NCBI GenBank assembly: GCA_905181835.1
Contig: CAJIZF010000002.1
Span: 310,001 to 374,000, forward strand
Length of the DNA stretch: 64,000 bases
Origin: an uncultured Flavobacteriaceae bacterium
GTDB lineage: Bacteria; Bacteroidota; Bacteroidia; Flavobacteriales; Flavobacteriaceae
Direction: 5' to 3'
Shown here: piece after piece, positions 45,674 through 55,876 of the stretch
How positions within the stretch are numbered: the stretch's first letter is position 1
Layout of the letters: each line of letters begins with the position of its first letter
Position numbers and translations under genes: made by a program
Notes under the pieces: generated by a model
Databases searched by the model: none
What the model was told of the DNA's origin: nothing
The model's input: only the letters and a program-made list of their open reading frames with translations

Positions 45674-46779
45674 ATAGTTCATTGCTATTTTCTTCTTGCC
45701 CATTACTCATTAAATACGCTTTTAAAAAACTATCAATATCTCCGTTTAGAACTTGGTCAACATTGCCGGTTTCATGAGCAGTTCGAACATCTTTAATTAA
45801 TTTATACGGATGCAATACATAGTTTCTTATTTGCGAACCCCATTCGATGGCCATTTTATTCGCCTCAATTTCATTTCGGTGGCTTTGTTGTTTTCGCAAT
45901 TCAATTTCATATAACTGCGACTTTAGCATTTGCATTGCTTTCTCTCGATTTTCTAGCTGTGATCTGGTTTCAGAATTATGAATCATAATCCCCGTAGGTT
46001 CATGAGTCAAGATGGCTTTAGTCTCTACTTTATTTACATTTTGACCACCAGCACCACCACTTCTTGCAAAAGACCAGGATATATCTGCGGGATTAATAGC
46101 TATTTCAATAGTTTCGTCAGCCAGAGGGTATACATAAACTGAGGCAAAACTAGTATGTCTTTTTGCATTGCTGTCAAAAGGAGAAATTCGAACCAATCGA
46201 TGAACACCATTTTCACCTTTTAACCAACCAAAAGCGTATTCACCCTCAATTTCTAGAGTGACCGTTTTAATTCCTGCTACGTCTCCTGATTGAAAATTAA
46301 GTTCTTTTACCTTTAATTGATGTTTTTCGGCCCACATTAAATACATACGCATGAGCATTTCTGCCCAATCACAACTTTCGGTACCTCCAGCCCCTGCGGT
46401 TATTTGTAATACAGCGCTAAGATGATCTCCTTCTTCACTCAGCATATTCCTGAACTCAAGAGTTTCTAAAGCCTCTAAGGCTTCGTTAAAGCGTTTTTCT
46501 AGTTGTTCGGCAGTTCCTTCACCTTCTTTAAAAAATTCGAATAATACTTCGGTATCCTCTGTAATAATCAAGGCCTTATTATAATCTGAAATCCATTTTT
46601 TCTTGGTTCGAAGTGACTTCATGAAAATTTCTGCATCTTTTGGATGATTCCAAAAATTGGGATCGTATGTTTTTTCTTCGTCGTTCGCTATTTCAATCTT
46701 TTTTCCAGCAACGTCAAAGATACCTCCTTAACGCATCCAGGCGCTCCTTGAGATCTTTTATTTGATCAAGTGTAATCAT
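45672..46779 (-). CDS. prfB: Peptide chain release factor 2 (programmed +1 frameshift)
   Basis: The short first frame, [21 protein letters not shown], starts at 46779 and stops at a TGA at 46714-46716. The second frame continues [22 protein letters not shown] through to 45672. The join gives about 368 residues, normal for RF2. [10 protein letters not shown] is the GGQ loop that triggers peptide release. The codon-recognition region is the domain around [11 protein letters not shown] and the following residues. RF2 reads TGA and TAA, and its own synthesis is limited by the frameshift at TGA. Confidence 0.96.
46712..46729 (-). promoter_or_regulatory. prfB programmed +1 frameshift site
   Basis: On the minus strand AGGAGG-TAT-CTT-TGA-C: a Shine-Dalgarno-like element three bases before the slippery CTT, then the in-frame TGA followed by C. 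This is the canonical RF2 autoregulatory arrangement, not a sequence error. Confidence 0.95.
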
Positions 46780-46894
46780 ATAGTCCCGAACTATCGGTAT
46801 TTTTTGTTTTTAAGTCTTTGTAAAAATAGAATTTAACAATTCATCTTAAAAGAAAATTCCAATATTTTTTATAGCTTTAAAAAAAATAAATTTT

Positions 46895-49297
46895 ATGAAA
46901 TACGTAGTACTCTATTTGGTTGTTTTATTTAATCTGCATTCACTTTCTGCACAATTTATCGAAGAAAAAAAAGACTTAAAATTATATAATGGTTATTTTA
47001 ATTTTTACTATTCAGCTAACGAAGGCAAAATATACCTAGAAGTAGACAAACTAAATAAAGAGTTTTTATATACCCATTTTTTAGCTTCTGGATTGGGGTC
47101 GAACGATATTGGTTTGGATCGAGGGCAGATAGGAGATGGCGTCGTCGTTAAATTTATTAAAAGTGGCAATAAGATATTATTATTACAACCCAATCAAAAA
47201 TTTAGAGCAATTTCTGATAACGAATTTGAAAAAAAATCGATCGAAGAAGCTTTTGCAAAATCAATAATCTTTGGTTTCCCGATCAAAGAAATAAAAGACG
47301 AAAAACACATCATCGATTTAACTCCTTTTTTACTTCGTGATGCCCATCACGTATCTAAAAGATTAAAAGATAACCAACAAGGAAGCTATAAACTTGATAC
47401 TTCACGAAATGTATTGTGGCTTGAAAATACTAAGGCATTTCCGAAAAATGTTGAATTTGAATCCTTATTAACTTTTATTGGGGAACCAAAGGGTAAAAAC
47501 ATCGTTTCTGTTTCGCCAGATGCCAATTCCATATCCGTTAGACAACATATTGGGTTTATTGAATTACCAGATGATAACTACAATCCAAGAATTTTTAATG
47601 CCAAATCTGGTTCTTTTCCTATGTCTTACATGGATTATTCAACACCCGTTTGGGAACCTATCAAAAAACAATTTATTTATAGGCATCGATTGCATAAGAA
47701 AAATCCAAATGAAACCCGCTCAGAGGCAGTTGAGCCCATAATTTATTATTTAGACCCAGGAACCCCTGAACCAATTCGTTCTGCTTTATTAGAGGGTGCA
47801 AGTTGGTGGAATCAAGCTTTTGAAGCAATTGGTTATGTAAATGCTTTTCAAGTTAAGATGTTGCCACCTGAGGCTGATCCCTTAGATGTTCGATATAATG
47901 TTATACAATGGGTTCACCGTTCTACAAGAGGTTGGAGCTATGGAGGTTCCATTAATGATCCTCGAACTGGTGAAATTATAAAAGGACATGTAAGTCTAGG
48001 AAGTTTACGAATTAGACAAGATTTCTTAATAGCGCAAGCCTTAATGAATCGACCCTTCGAAAATGATGATCAAAATTATCAACCGATGTTAGAATTAGCC
48101 TTGGCAAGAATACGTCAACTTTCAGCTCATGAAGTAGGACATACCTTAGGTTTTGCACATAATTTTGCTGCAAGCGTTTCCGATAGGGCAAGTGTCATGG
48201 ATTATCCACACCCAAAGATCACTTTAAAAAATGATGCTATTGACTTTTCGGAAGCTTACGCATCGGGAATAGGAGCCTGGGATAAAGTTACCGTAGCTTA
48301 TTCCTATAGTGATCTTCCTGAGAACCAATTAGAGAAAAACTATTTGTCTAATTTATTGACAGCGGCATTTGCTAAAGGCTTGTATTATATTTCGGATGCA
48401 GATGCGAGACCGCAAGGAGGGGCAAACGCTAAAGCACATTTGTGGGACAATGGTGCTTCTGCCACTGAGGAATTAAAAAATGTTTTGGCAGTAAGAAAAA
48501 AAGCGATTGAAAATTTTTCCATAGATAACATTAAAAATGGGGAACCTTTGTCAAAACTTGAAGATGTGTTTGTTCCTTTATATTTTTATCATCGATACCA
48601 AACAGAGGCTGTAATCAAATTAATAGGGGGACTAGATTATACGTATGCTGTAAAAGGAGATTCTGGAATCGCTGTTCAAATTATTTCAAAAAAGGAACAA
48701 AAAGCAGCATTAGATGAGATATTGCAGACGCTCAGCATCAATACTTTAAAAATTCCGCACCGAATTCTTAAACTTTTTCCCCCAAGGGCAATGGGCTATG
48801 AAAGAACTAGAGAATCTTTTAAAAGTAATACCAATGTAGCCTTTAATAGTTTGGGGGCCGTTGCTACTGCAAGTGATCTGACACTCAAATTATTATTAAA
48901 TCCTGAGAGAGCCAATAGATTAATTGAACAACATGCTATTTCAAATGCTAATTTGAGTTTAAACGAAGTTCTAACTAAATTGATAAGGCATAGTTTTGAT
49001 TTAAAAGTTAAAACATCATATGAAAAAGAGATAGCGCATACCTTGCAATACATTACACTTCAAAATTTAATGAATTTAATTGCTGCTGATCAAGCTTCAC
49101 CTCAAGTTAAATCTGTTGTCAATGAAGCTTTAGATGATTTATTTACCTCTTTAAAATCTGATAAATCTACTTTTAACAATCAATTAATTAGAGAACTAAT
49201 TAGTTTTAGGAAATATCCTGAAAAGTTTGATGTTTATAAGGTTTCAAAAATCCCAGACGGGAGTCCTATTGGAAGCGCTCCATGTTTTATGAACTGA
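46895..49297 (+). CDS. Zinc-dependent metalloprotease (DUF5117/DUF5118 type)
   Basis: 800 residues. A signal peptide (MKYVVLYLVVLFNLHSLSAQ) is followed by an N-terminal DUF5118/5117-like region (YNGYFNFYYSANEGKIYLEV, GLDRGQIGDGVVVKF, VSVRQHIGFIELPDDNYNPR). The zinc site is SAHEVGHTLGFAHNFAAS (HExxHxxGxxH) and a met-turn-like SVMDYPHP follows. It is an exported metzincin-type protease whose substrate is unknown. It is divergent from prfB. Confidence 0.9.
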   Translation: MKYVVLYLVVLFNLHSLSAQFIEEKKDLKLYNGYFNFYYSANEGKIYLEVDKLNKEFLYTHFLASGLGSNDIGLDRGQIGDGVVVKFIKSGNKILLLQPNQKFRAISDNEFEKKSIEEAFAKSIIFGFPIKEIKDEKHIIDLTPFLLRDAHHVSKRLKDNQQGSYKLDTSRNVLWLENTKAFPKNVEFESLLTFIGEPKGKNIVSVSPDANSISVRQHIGFIELPDDNYNPRIFNAKSGSFPMSYMDYSTPVWEPIKKQFIYRHRLHKKNPNETRSEAVEPIIYYLDPGTPEPIRSALLEGASWWNQAFEAIGYVNAFQVKMLPPEADPLDVRYNVIQWVHRSTRGWSYGGSINDPRTGEIIKGHVSLGSLRIRQDFLIAQALMNRPFENDDQNYQPMLELALARIRQLSAHEVGHTLGFAHNFAASVSDRASVMDYPHPKITLKNDAIDFSEAYASGIGAWDKVTVAYSYSDLPENQLEKNYLSNLLTAAFAKGLYYISDADARPQGGANAKAHLWDNGASATEELKNVLAVRKKAIENFSIDNIKNGEPLSKLEDVFVPLYFYHRYQTEAVIKLIGGLDYTYAVKGDSGIAVQIISKKEQKAALDEILQTLSINTLKIPHRILKLFPPRAMGYERTRESFKSNTNVAFNSLGAVATASDLTLKLLLNPERANRLIEQHAISNANLSLNEVLTKLIRHSFDLKVKTSYEKEIAHTLQYITLQNLMNLIAADQASPQVKSVVNEALDDLFTSLKSDKSTFNNQLIRELISFRKYPEKFDVYKVSKIPDGSPIGSAPCFMN

Positions 49298-49458
49298 AGC
49301 ATAGTAGATGATGAGTCAAGAAATAGTTATAATTTAATTTTTACAAAAGTTTAAAATATTAAAATTAATAATGAATCTAAACTCAAAAATCTTAATTTTG
49401 AATTCAGAACAATCAAATTTTAATTTTTAAATTTATCTTGATAAGTAAAGAATTCCCA

Positions 49459-50484
49459 ATGAATATAGATTTACGAAGTGATACGGTAACCAAGCCTACA
49501 AAAGGAATGTTGCAAGCCATTATAAAGGCGCCAACTGGAGATGATGTTTATAAAGAGGATCCTACTGTGAATCAATTAGAACGTAGATTTGCAGAAATGT
49601 TTGGCATGGATACAGCACTTTTTTTTCCGACTGGATCTATGTCTAATCAAGCTGCCATAAAATTACATACACAACCAGGCGATCAACTAATTTGCGATAA
49701 GTGGGCTCATGTCTATAATTATGAAGCTGGAGGAGTTGCATTTAATAGTGGAGTTACCTGTAATTTAATTGACGGCCATAGAGGAATGATTACAGCCTCA
49801 GCAATAGAAAAAGGGATTAGTCCAGTTTCAAATTACCATACGCCAAATACGACCTTAGTTTGTCTAGAAAACACAACGAATAAAGGGGGAGGTGCTTGTT
49901 ATGATTTTGAAGAGTTTAAAAAAGTAAGATCTTTATGTGATAGCTTCGGCTTAGGCTTGCATTTAGATGGTGCAAGACTCATGAATGCTTTAGTTGCAAA
50001 AAATGAAGACCCAAATAGCTATGGAAAAATATTTGATACGATTTCTGTCTGTTTAAGCAAAGGTCTTGGAACTCCACTTGGTACTATTTTACTTGGTAGT
50101 AATGAACTAATGGCAAGAGCTATTAGAATTCGTAAAATCCTTGGTGGTGCAATGCGACAAGTTGGTTTCATGGCAGCGGCAGGATTGTATGCCTTGGATC
50201 ATCATTTTGAAAGATTAGCAGAGGATCATCAAAAAGCATCAGAAATTGCCCAAACGCTTCAAAAATTAGATTATATAAAGAAAGTAGAACCCGCTGATAC
50301 GAATATTGTTATCTTTAATTTAATAGATGAAATGTCAAAGGATCAATTTATGAATGATATGTCTGAAAACCATATACAAATTAGCGATATGGGACAAGGT
50401 AAACTTAGAATGGTAACTCATTTAGATTACACAGATGAAATGCATCATATTGTTCTTAATATTCTTAAAAATTATGAATATTAA
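49459..50484 (+). CDS. ltaE: Low-specificity L-threonine aldolase
   Basis: 341 residues from the ATG at 49459 ([18 protein letters not shown]). PLP fold-type [55 protein letters not shown] (PLP-binding Asp) and [13 protein letters not shown] (Schiff-base Lys). It cleaves L-threonine and allo-threonine to glycine and acetaldehyde. It overlaps the convergent YbaB gene by four bases. Confidence 0.94.
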   Translation: MNIDLRSDTVTKPTKGMLQAIIKAPTGDDVYKEDPTVNQLERRFAEMFGMDTALFFPTGSMSNQAAIKLHTQPGDQLICDKWAHVYNYEAGGVAFNSGVTCNLIDGHRGMITASAIEKGISPVSNYHTPNTTLVCLENTTNKGGGACYDFEEFKKVRSLCDSFGLGLHLDGARLMNALVAKNEDPNSYGKIFDTISVCLSKGLGTPLGTILLGSNELMARAIRIRKILGGAMRQVGFMAAAGLYALDHHFERLAEDHQKASEIAQTLQKLDYIKKVEPADTNIVIFNLIDEMSKDQFMNDMSENHIQISDMGQGKLRMVTHLDYTDEMHHIVLNILKNYEY

Positions 50485-50801
50485 AACAAATCCATTCCAG
50501 GTATTTTTGGCATTCCTTCACTAGCAACAGCAGCAATTTCTTTCTCATTTATCGTCGTCGCTTTATCGATGGCTTTATTTAAAGTTAGAATTAAAGATTC
50601 AACTAATTGTGTTTTATTTTGTAATAAGGAATCGTCTATTTCAATATGCTTTAGTTCTCTATTCGCAGTAATCGTTACTTTTAAAAAACTATCACTACTT
50701 TTTTCATCTATTAAGACAGTGTTCATTCGTTGTTTTGTGGCTGCTACTTTTGCCTGGGCCTCTTTTAGTTTTCCCATCATTCCTTTTAAATCTCCAAACA
50801 T
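50481..50801 (-). CDS. YbaB/EbfC nucleoid-associated protein
   Basis: 106 residues from [19 protein letters not shown]; this start matches the family and is preferred to an ATG eight codons upstream. [21 protein letters not shown] and the flexible Pro/Met-rich tail ([12 protein letters not shown]) are typical. The dimers bind DNA without strong sequence preference. Confidence 0.9.
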   Translation of the reverse strand: MFGDLKGMMGKLKEAQAKVAATKQRMNTVLIDEKSSDSFLKVTITANRELKHIEIDDSLLQNKTQLVESLILTLNKAIDKATTINEKEIAAVASEGMPKIPGMDLF

Positions 50802-50864
50802 GGCATATATATTAATTTGAAACAAAATTAGTATATTGTAATCAAACTAATCTATAAAATCCTA

Positions 50865-53000
50865 ATGAAAAAAACATTAATTTTTTCGTTGCTAACGCTT
50901 ATTTTTGTTGCTTCTTGTAGAAACAAAGAAATATCTAAAACGACTATGGAAATACAAGCTCCTAAGGCAGACAAAATAGAAAAACATCTAGAGAAGCATG
51001 GTGATGTTAGAATAGATAATTATTACTGGTTGAATGAACGTGATAACGAAGAAGTAATCGATTATCTAGAGCGTGAAAATGATTATTATGATCGGATGAC
51101 TGAACATACGAAAGATTTTCAAAAAAGTTTATTTGAAGAAATGAAAAGTAGAATCAAGGAAGATGATGAATCTGTTCCTTATCGTTTCAATGACTATTAT
51201 TATATTACAAAATATGAAAAAGGAAAGGATTATCCAATTTACACAAGAAAAAGAGATAGTTTAGAAGCCGAGGAAGAATTGCTTTTGGATGTTAATGAAA
51301 TGGCCGAAGGACATTCCTATTATAATTTATCGGGTTTGAGCGTAAGTCCTGACAATACAAAAATATCTTTTGGAGTCGATACGGTAAGTCGAAGAAAATA
51401 TACCATTTACATTAAAGATTTATTGACTGGCACTATTTTGGACGAAACCATTCCGCTTACTACCGGAGGATCCACTTGGGCGAATGACAATAGTACTTTA
51501 TTTTATACTCAAAAAGACGAACAAACCCTGCGTTCCAACAAAATATTTAGACATCGGTTAGGCACTTCATCACTAAGCGATGAGCTTATCTTTACTGAAG
51601 AAGATGAAACATTTGGAACTTTTGTTTTTAAAACAAAATCCAAAAAGTTTTTAGTCATTGGAAGTTACAGCACCTTAACTTCAGAATACAGAATTTTAAA
51701 TGCAGATACTCCCTTTGAAGATTTTAAGATTTTTCAACCTAGAGTTAGAGGACTAGAATATTCTATATCTCATTACGATGATTCTTTTTATGTATTAACC
51801 AATATGGATGGAGCTAGTAATTTTAAGTTGATGAAAACATCGGACGATACTACTTTGATGGATAACTGGGAAGAAATGATAGCTCACAGAGAGGACGTAC
51901 TGCTGGAAGATATTGATATTTTTAAAGACTATTACGTAATTAGTGAACGTTCAAATGGTTTAAACAGAATAAAAGTTGTTAAATGGGATGGTACAGATTC
52001 CTACTATTTACCCTTTGATAATGAGACGTATACAGCCTTTGTTTCAGTTAATCCTGAATTTGATTCTAAGGTATTACGGTATGTTTATAACTCTTTAATA
52101 ACTCCTTCGTCTATTATTGATTTTAATATGGATACACGAGAACAAATTATTTTGAAGGAAACAGAGGTCCTGGGTACTGGTTTTAATAAAAATAATTATG
52201 AATCAAAAAGGATATGGGCTGCTGCAGCCGACGGCACTTCAATACCTGTATCAATGGTGTACAAAAAAGGAATGAAGATGAATGGTAAAACACCCCTACT
52301 ACTTTACGCATATGGATCTTATGGAAGTACGGTAGATCCCTATTTTTCAACGGTAAGGTTAAGTTTATTAGATCGAGGATTTATTTTTGCAATCGCCCAT
52401 GTAAGAGGAAGTGAATACCTTGGAAGATCCTGGTACGAGAATGGAAAATTATTAAAAAAGAAAAATACATTTACCGATTTTATTGATGTATCTAAATATT
52501 TAATTGCTAATAAATACACTTCCTCCAAACATCTGTATGCAAATGGTGGATCAGCTGGAGGCTTGTTAATGGGAGCAATTACAAATATGGCTCCAGAAAT
52601 TTATAATGGTATAGTTGCAGAAGTTCCTTTTGTTGACGTAACTACCACCATGTTAGATGATTCTATTCCATTGACTACTGGGGAGTATGATGAATGGGGA
52701 AATCCAAATGAAAAGGAATACTACGATTACATGACTTCATATTCTCCTTACGACCAAGTAGCGATTAAAGATTATCCTAATTTGCTGGTGACTACTGGAC
52801 TTCATGATTCGCAGGTGCAATATTGGGAACCCGCAAAGTGGGTCGCTAAATTAAGGGATATGAAAACCGATACTAATTTACTCTTGCTTCATATAAATAT
52901 GGAGGCAGGTCATGGTGGAGCTTCAGGAAGATTTAATGCACTTAAAAGGTATGCTAGGTCTTATTCTTTTTTGTTAGATTTAGAAGGGGTAAATAAGTAG
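50865..53000 (+). CDS. S9 family prolyl oligopeptidase (protease II-like), lipoprotein
   Basis: 711 residues with a lipobox signal peptide (LLTLIFVASCRNKE). The N-terminal seven-bladed propeller starts at KADKIEKHLEKHGDVRIDNYYWLNERDNEEV. The C-terminal hydrolase has nucleophile Ser in ANGGSAGGLLMGA, acid in GLHDSQVQYWEP and His in EAGHGGASGRF. YGSYGSTVDPYF and the RG.EYLGR stretch match oligopeptidase B. It cleaves short peptides, probably in the periplasm. Confidence 0.93.
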   Translation: MKKTLIFSLLTLIFVASCRNKEISKTTMEIQAPKADKIEKHLEKHGDVRIDNYYWLNERDNEEVIDYLERENDYYDRMTEHTKDFQKSLFEEMKSRIKEDDESVPYRFNDYYYITKYEKGKDYPIYTRKRDSLEAEEELLLDVNEMAEGHSYYNLSGLSVSPDNTKISFGVDTVSRRKYTIYIKDLLTGTILDETIPLTTGGSTWANDNSTLFYTQKDEQTLRSNKIFRHRLGTSSLSDELIFTEEDETFGTFVFKTKSKKFLVIGSYSTLTSEYRILNADTPFEDFKIFQPRVRGLEYSISHYDDSFYVLTNMDGASNFKLMKTSDDTTLMDNWEEMIAHREDVLLEDIDIFKDYYVISERSNGLNRIKVVKWDGTDSYYLPFDNETYTAFVSVNPEFDSKVLRYVYNSLITPSSIIDFNMDTREQIILKETEVLGTGFNKNNYESKRIWAAAADGTSIPVSMVYKKGMKMNGKTPLLLYAYGSYGSTVDPYFSTVRLSLLDRGFIFAIAHVRGSEYLGRSWYENGKLLKKKNTFTDFIDVSKYLIANKYTSSKHLYANGGSAGGLLMGAITNMAPEIYNGIVAEVPFVDVTTTMLDDSIPLTTGEYDEWGNPNEKEYYDYMTSYSPYDQVAIKDYPNLLVTTGLHDSQVQYWEPAKWVAKLRDMKTDTNLLLLHINMEAGHGGASGRFNALKRYARSYSFLLDLEGVNK

Positions 53001-53074
53001 TTAGTATTTTTTATCGTAAATTTGAATTCTAGAAAAATAGTGCTTTTTTTATTTTTTTTGCAAATTTTCCTTTT

Positions 53075-54112
53075 ATGAATAAAAATTTAAATGTTTATGA
53101 CAATGTGTTAGGGCTAGTGGGTAACACACCATTAATTAAACTTAATAAGATTGTCTCGAAATTTCAAGGAAGTTTTTTTGCAAAAGTTGAGGGGTTTAAT
53201 CCTGGACACTCTACCAAAGATAGAATAGCACTTTACATTATTGAACAAGCTGAAAAAAAAGGGATTTTAAAACCAGGTGATACCATTATTGAAACTACAA
53301 GTGGTAATACAGGTTTTAGTCTAGCTATGGTAAGTATTATAAAAGGTTACAAATGTATACTTGCAGTTAGTTCAAAATCCTCGCCAGACAAAATAGATAT
53401 GCTCAAAACAATGGGAGCAGAGGTCTATGTGTGTCCAGCTCATGTTTCAGCAGAAGATCCCAAATCTTATTATGAAGTTGCTAAGAGACTTCATAAAGAA
53501 ATTGAGGACTCCATTTATATCAATCAATATTTCAATGAATTGAATATCGAAGCTCATTATAATTCTACAGGAGCTGAAATTTGGAACCAAACGGAAGGTA
53601 AAATTACGCATCTAGTAGCTTGTAGTGGTACTGGAGGAACTATTTCTGGTACTGCAAAATTCTTAAAGGAACAAAATAAAAATATTGAAATTATAGGAAT
53701 AGACGCCTATGGTTCTGTTTTGAAAAAATATCACGAAACGAGGGAGTTTGATAAAAATGAAATTTACCCATATCGAATTGAGGGCTTGGGAAAAAATTTA
53801 ATTCCTTCGGCAACAGATTTTGACAAAATAGATCGTTTTGTAAAAGTTACGGACGAAGGAAGTGCTCATTCAGCAAGAGAAATAGCAAGTAAAGAAGGTT
53901 TGTTTGTAGGTTATACAAGTGGTGCTGTATTAGAGGGGTTAAAACAATTAAATGCTGAAGGTGTTTTTAATAATGAAAGCATCGTAGTTGCAATATTTCC
54001 AGATCATGGTTCAAAATACATGAGCAAGGTTTACAATAATGAATGGATGGAACAGCAAGGATTTATGGAAAAAAATAAATCAAAAGAAGCTGAAATACAC
54101 TACGTTAAATAA
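53075..54112 (+). CDS. Cysteine-synthase-family PLP enzyme, candidate cysteate synthase
   Basis: 345 residues of PLP fold-type II. Lys48 in GHSTKDR is the Schiff-base residue, TTSGNTG at 74-80 holds the substrate loop, and [10 protein letters not shown] binds the phosphate. Ordinary cysteine synthases read GGSVKDR; here it is PGHSTKDR. Family members use O-acetylserine, O-phosphoserine or homocysteine. The next gene encodes an alpha-oxoamine synthase close to cysteate acyltransferases, so I propose that this enzyme makes cysteate from phosphoserine and sulfite. A plain cysteine synthase or cystathionine beta-synthase remains possible. Confidence 0.75.
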   Translation: MNKNLNVYDNVLGLVGNTPLIKLNKIVSKFQGSFFAKVEGFNPGHSTKDRIALYIIEQAEKKGILKPGDTIIETTSGNTGFSLAMVSIIKGYKCILAVSSKSSPDKIDMLKTMGAEVYVCPAHVSAEDPKSYYEVAKRLHKEIEDSIYINQYFNELNIEAHYNSTGAEIWNQTEGKITHLVACSGTGGTISGTAKFLKEQNKNIEIIGIDAYGSVLKKYHETREFDKNEIYPYRIEGLGKNLIPSATDFDKIDRFVKVTDEGSAHSAREIASKEGLFVGYTSGAVLEGLKQLNAEGVFNNESIVVAIFPDHGSKYMSKVYNNEWMEQQGFMEKNKSKEAEIHYVK

Positions 54113-54136
54113 AATTAATAGAATTTTAAATCTCAG

Positions 54137-54165
54137 AAAAGCTACTCCTACGGTAGTTTTTTTTT
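54137..54165 (+). terminator. Weak terminator after the PLP enzyme gene
   Basis: CTAC pairs with GTAG, extended by A-T pairs, before a run of nine T. The following gene has its own promoter, so the two need not be one transcript. Confidence 0.5.
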
Positions 54166-54188
54166 GTTATTTTCTTATGTGCATGTCT

Positions 54189-54220
54189 TTTGTTATGCTA
54201 CAAAAAAAATAGTATTTTTG
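54189..54220 (+). promoter_or_regulatory. Promoter of the oxoamine synthase gene
   Basis: TTTG at 54189-54192, 20 bases, then TATTTTTG at 54213-54220; 18 bases separate it from the ATG at 54239. The spacing is one base longer than the consensus. Confidence 0.65.
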
Positions 54221-54238
54221 TAATCCTTAATTTTTAAG

Positions 54239-55501
54239 ATGATGAAAGATTTATTCGATAAAATATACAAAAGCAAAGGACCACTCGGTAAATGGGCTGA
54301 AGTAGCCGAGGGCTATTTTGTATTCCCAAAATTAGAAGGTCCAATTTCAAATCATATGAAATTCCAAGGTAAAGAAGTTATTACTTGGAGTATCAACGAT
54401 TATTTAGGATTGGCAAACCATCCTGAGGTAAGGAAAGTAGATGCTGAGGCAGCTGTAAAATACGGTTCGGCTTACCCTATGGGAGCTAGAATGATGAGTG
54501 GTCATACTGATTTACACGAGCAGTTACAGAATGAATTGGCAGAATTTGTTAATAAAGAAGCTGCTTATCTTTTAAATTTTGGCTACCAAGGAATGGTTTC
54601 AACGATTGATGCCTTAGTTTCTAAAGATGATATTATTGTCTATGACGTAGATGCTCATGCCTGTATTATTGATGGAGTTAGACTGCACATGGGTAAACGA
54701 TTTACCTATAAGCACAATGATTTAGAAAGTATTGAGAAAAACTTACAAAGAGCCACTAAAATGGCAAAAGCAAGTGGTGGTGGAATTTTATTAATTTCCG
54801 AAGGTGTATTTGGAATGCGCGGAGAACAAGGAAAGTTAAAAGAAATAGTAGCGCTCAAGAAAAAATATAACTTTAGATTGTTTGTAGATGATGCTCACGG
54901 TTTTGGTACTCTAGGTAAAACTGGAGCCGGTGCTGGAGAGGAACAAGGTGTTCAGGACGATATTGATGTATATTTCGCAACTTTTGCAAAATCAATGGCT
55001 AGTACAGGAGCTTTTATTGCTGCTGATGACGAAATAATTACGTATCTTAAGTATAACCTTCGGTCTCAAATGTTTGCCAAATCATTACAAATGCAATTGG
55101 TAGAAGGAGCATTGAAGCGTTTAGATATGTTACGTACCATGCCAGAATTTAAAAATAAACTCTGGGAAAATGTAAATGCATTGCAAGGTGGTTTAAAAAA
55201 GCAAGGCTTTGATATTGGAACTACTCAAAGTTGTGTAACTCCAGTTTATCTAAAGGGATCTATTCCTGAAGCCATGGCCTTGGTAAAAGATTTACGAGAA
55301 AATCATGGTATATTTTGTTCCATAGTAGTGTATCCAGTAATACCAAAAGGTTTAATTTTACTACGTATGATCCCAACTGCTTCTCATACTTTAGACGATG
55401 TAGCAAAAACATTAGAGGCATTTAACTCGATTCGTGAGCGTTTAGAGAACGGTACATACAAAAGACTTTCAGCAGCAGTTGCAGCTGCAATGGGAGAGTA
55501 G
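54239..55501 (+). CDS. Alpha-oxoamine synthase, candidate cysteate fatty-acyltransferase (capnine synthesis)
   Basis: 420 residues, PLP fold-type I. ITWSINDYLGLANHPEV, YGSAYPMGARMMSGHTDLHEQLQNELA, DVDAHACIIDG, the PLP-binding DDAHGFG (His220) and the Schiff-base Lys251 in TFAKSMAS define the family (serine palmitoyltransferase, KBL, BioF). In Flavobacterium johnsoniae a protein of this kind is the cysteate-fatty acyltransferase needed for capnine and gliding. That assignment is favoured by the cysteate-synthase-like gene upstream. A serine palmitoyltransferase making ceramide-type lipids is the main alternative. Confidence 0.75.
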   Translation: MMKDLFDKIYKSKGPLGKWAEVAEGYFVFPKLEGPISNHMKFQGKEVITWSINDYLGLANHPEVRKVDAEAAVKYGSAYPMGARMMSGHTDLHEQLQNELAEFVNKEAAYLLNFGYQGMVSTIDALVSKDDIIVYDVDAHACIIDGVRLHMGKRFTYKHNDLESIEKNLQRATKMAKASGGGILLISEGVFGMRGEQGKLKEIVALKKKYNFRLFVDDAHGFGTLGKTGAGAGEEQGVQDDIDVYFATFAKSMASTGAFIAADDEIITYLKYNLRSQMFAKSLQMQLVEGALKRLDMLRTMPEFKNKLWENVNALQGGLKKQGFDIGTTQSCVTPVYLKGSIPEAMALVKDLRENHGIFCSIVVYPVIPKGLILLRMIPTASHTLDDVAKTLEAFNSIRERLENGTYKRLSAAVAAAMGE

Positions 55502-55876
55502 TTATTTAGGTTCAATAATAAGGAATACCGCGGTGCTATCACCAATGTTAATCACTTCGTGCCATTCGATACCGTTATTGTTAAAATAACTTCCAGTTTT
55601 AACGTTTACAATTCTGGTTCCAGTAGTATCTTTAATTTTAAAGGTACTTCCCTCCAATGTATATCCAAAATGTGGTAAATGATAATGACGTTCGTGACCT
55701 TCACCTGGCTTAAAGGTACATTTTAAAATACGTTGATGTTTATTGTCTTCAATTTTCTCACAAACCTTTTTACCGTTCCATCCTGCTGATAACGGGTCTG
55801 GAAGTAAAGATTTTGTTTTACAGGAGCTTAGTAAAAGAACAGTCAAAAAACATTTAAATACAAAAAATGGTTTCAT
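55502..55876 (-). CDS. Cupin-domain lipoprotein
   Basis: 124 residues with a lipobox signal peptide (FLTVLLLSSCKTKS). The rest is one small cupin: KCTFKPGEGHERHYHLPHFGYTLEGSTFKI holds motif 1 with His residues and Glu, and GIEWHEVINIGDSTAVFLII holds motif 2. It probably binds a metal. Its start overlaps the end of the GNAT-like gene by four bases, so it is co-transcribed with it. Its role is unknown. Confidence 0.75.
   Translation of the reverse strand: MKPFFVFKCFLTVLLLSSCKTKSLLPDPLSAGWNGKKVCEKIEDNKHQRILKCTFKPGEGHERHYHLPHFGYTLEGSTFKIKDTTGTRIVNVKTGSYFNNNGIEWHEVINIGDSTAVFLIIEPK

Noticed and set aside
46712..46729. prfB break as another sequence error
   Set aside because: The AGGAGG, CTT and TGA-C elements are exactly those of the known programmed frameshift.
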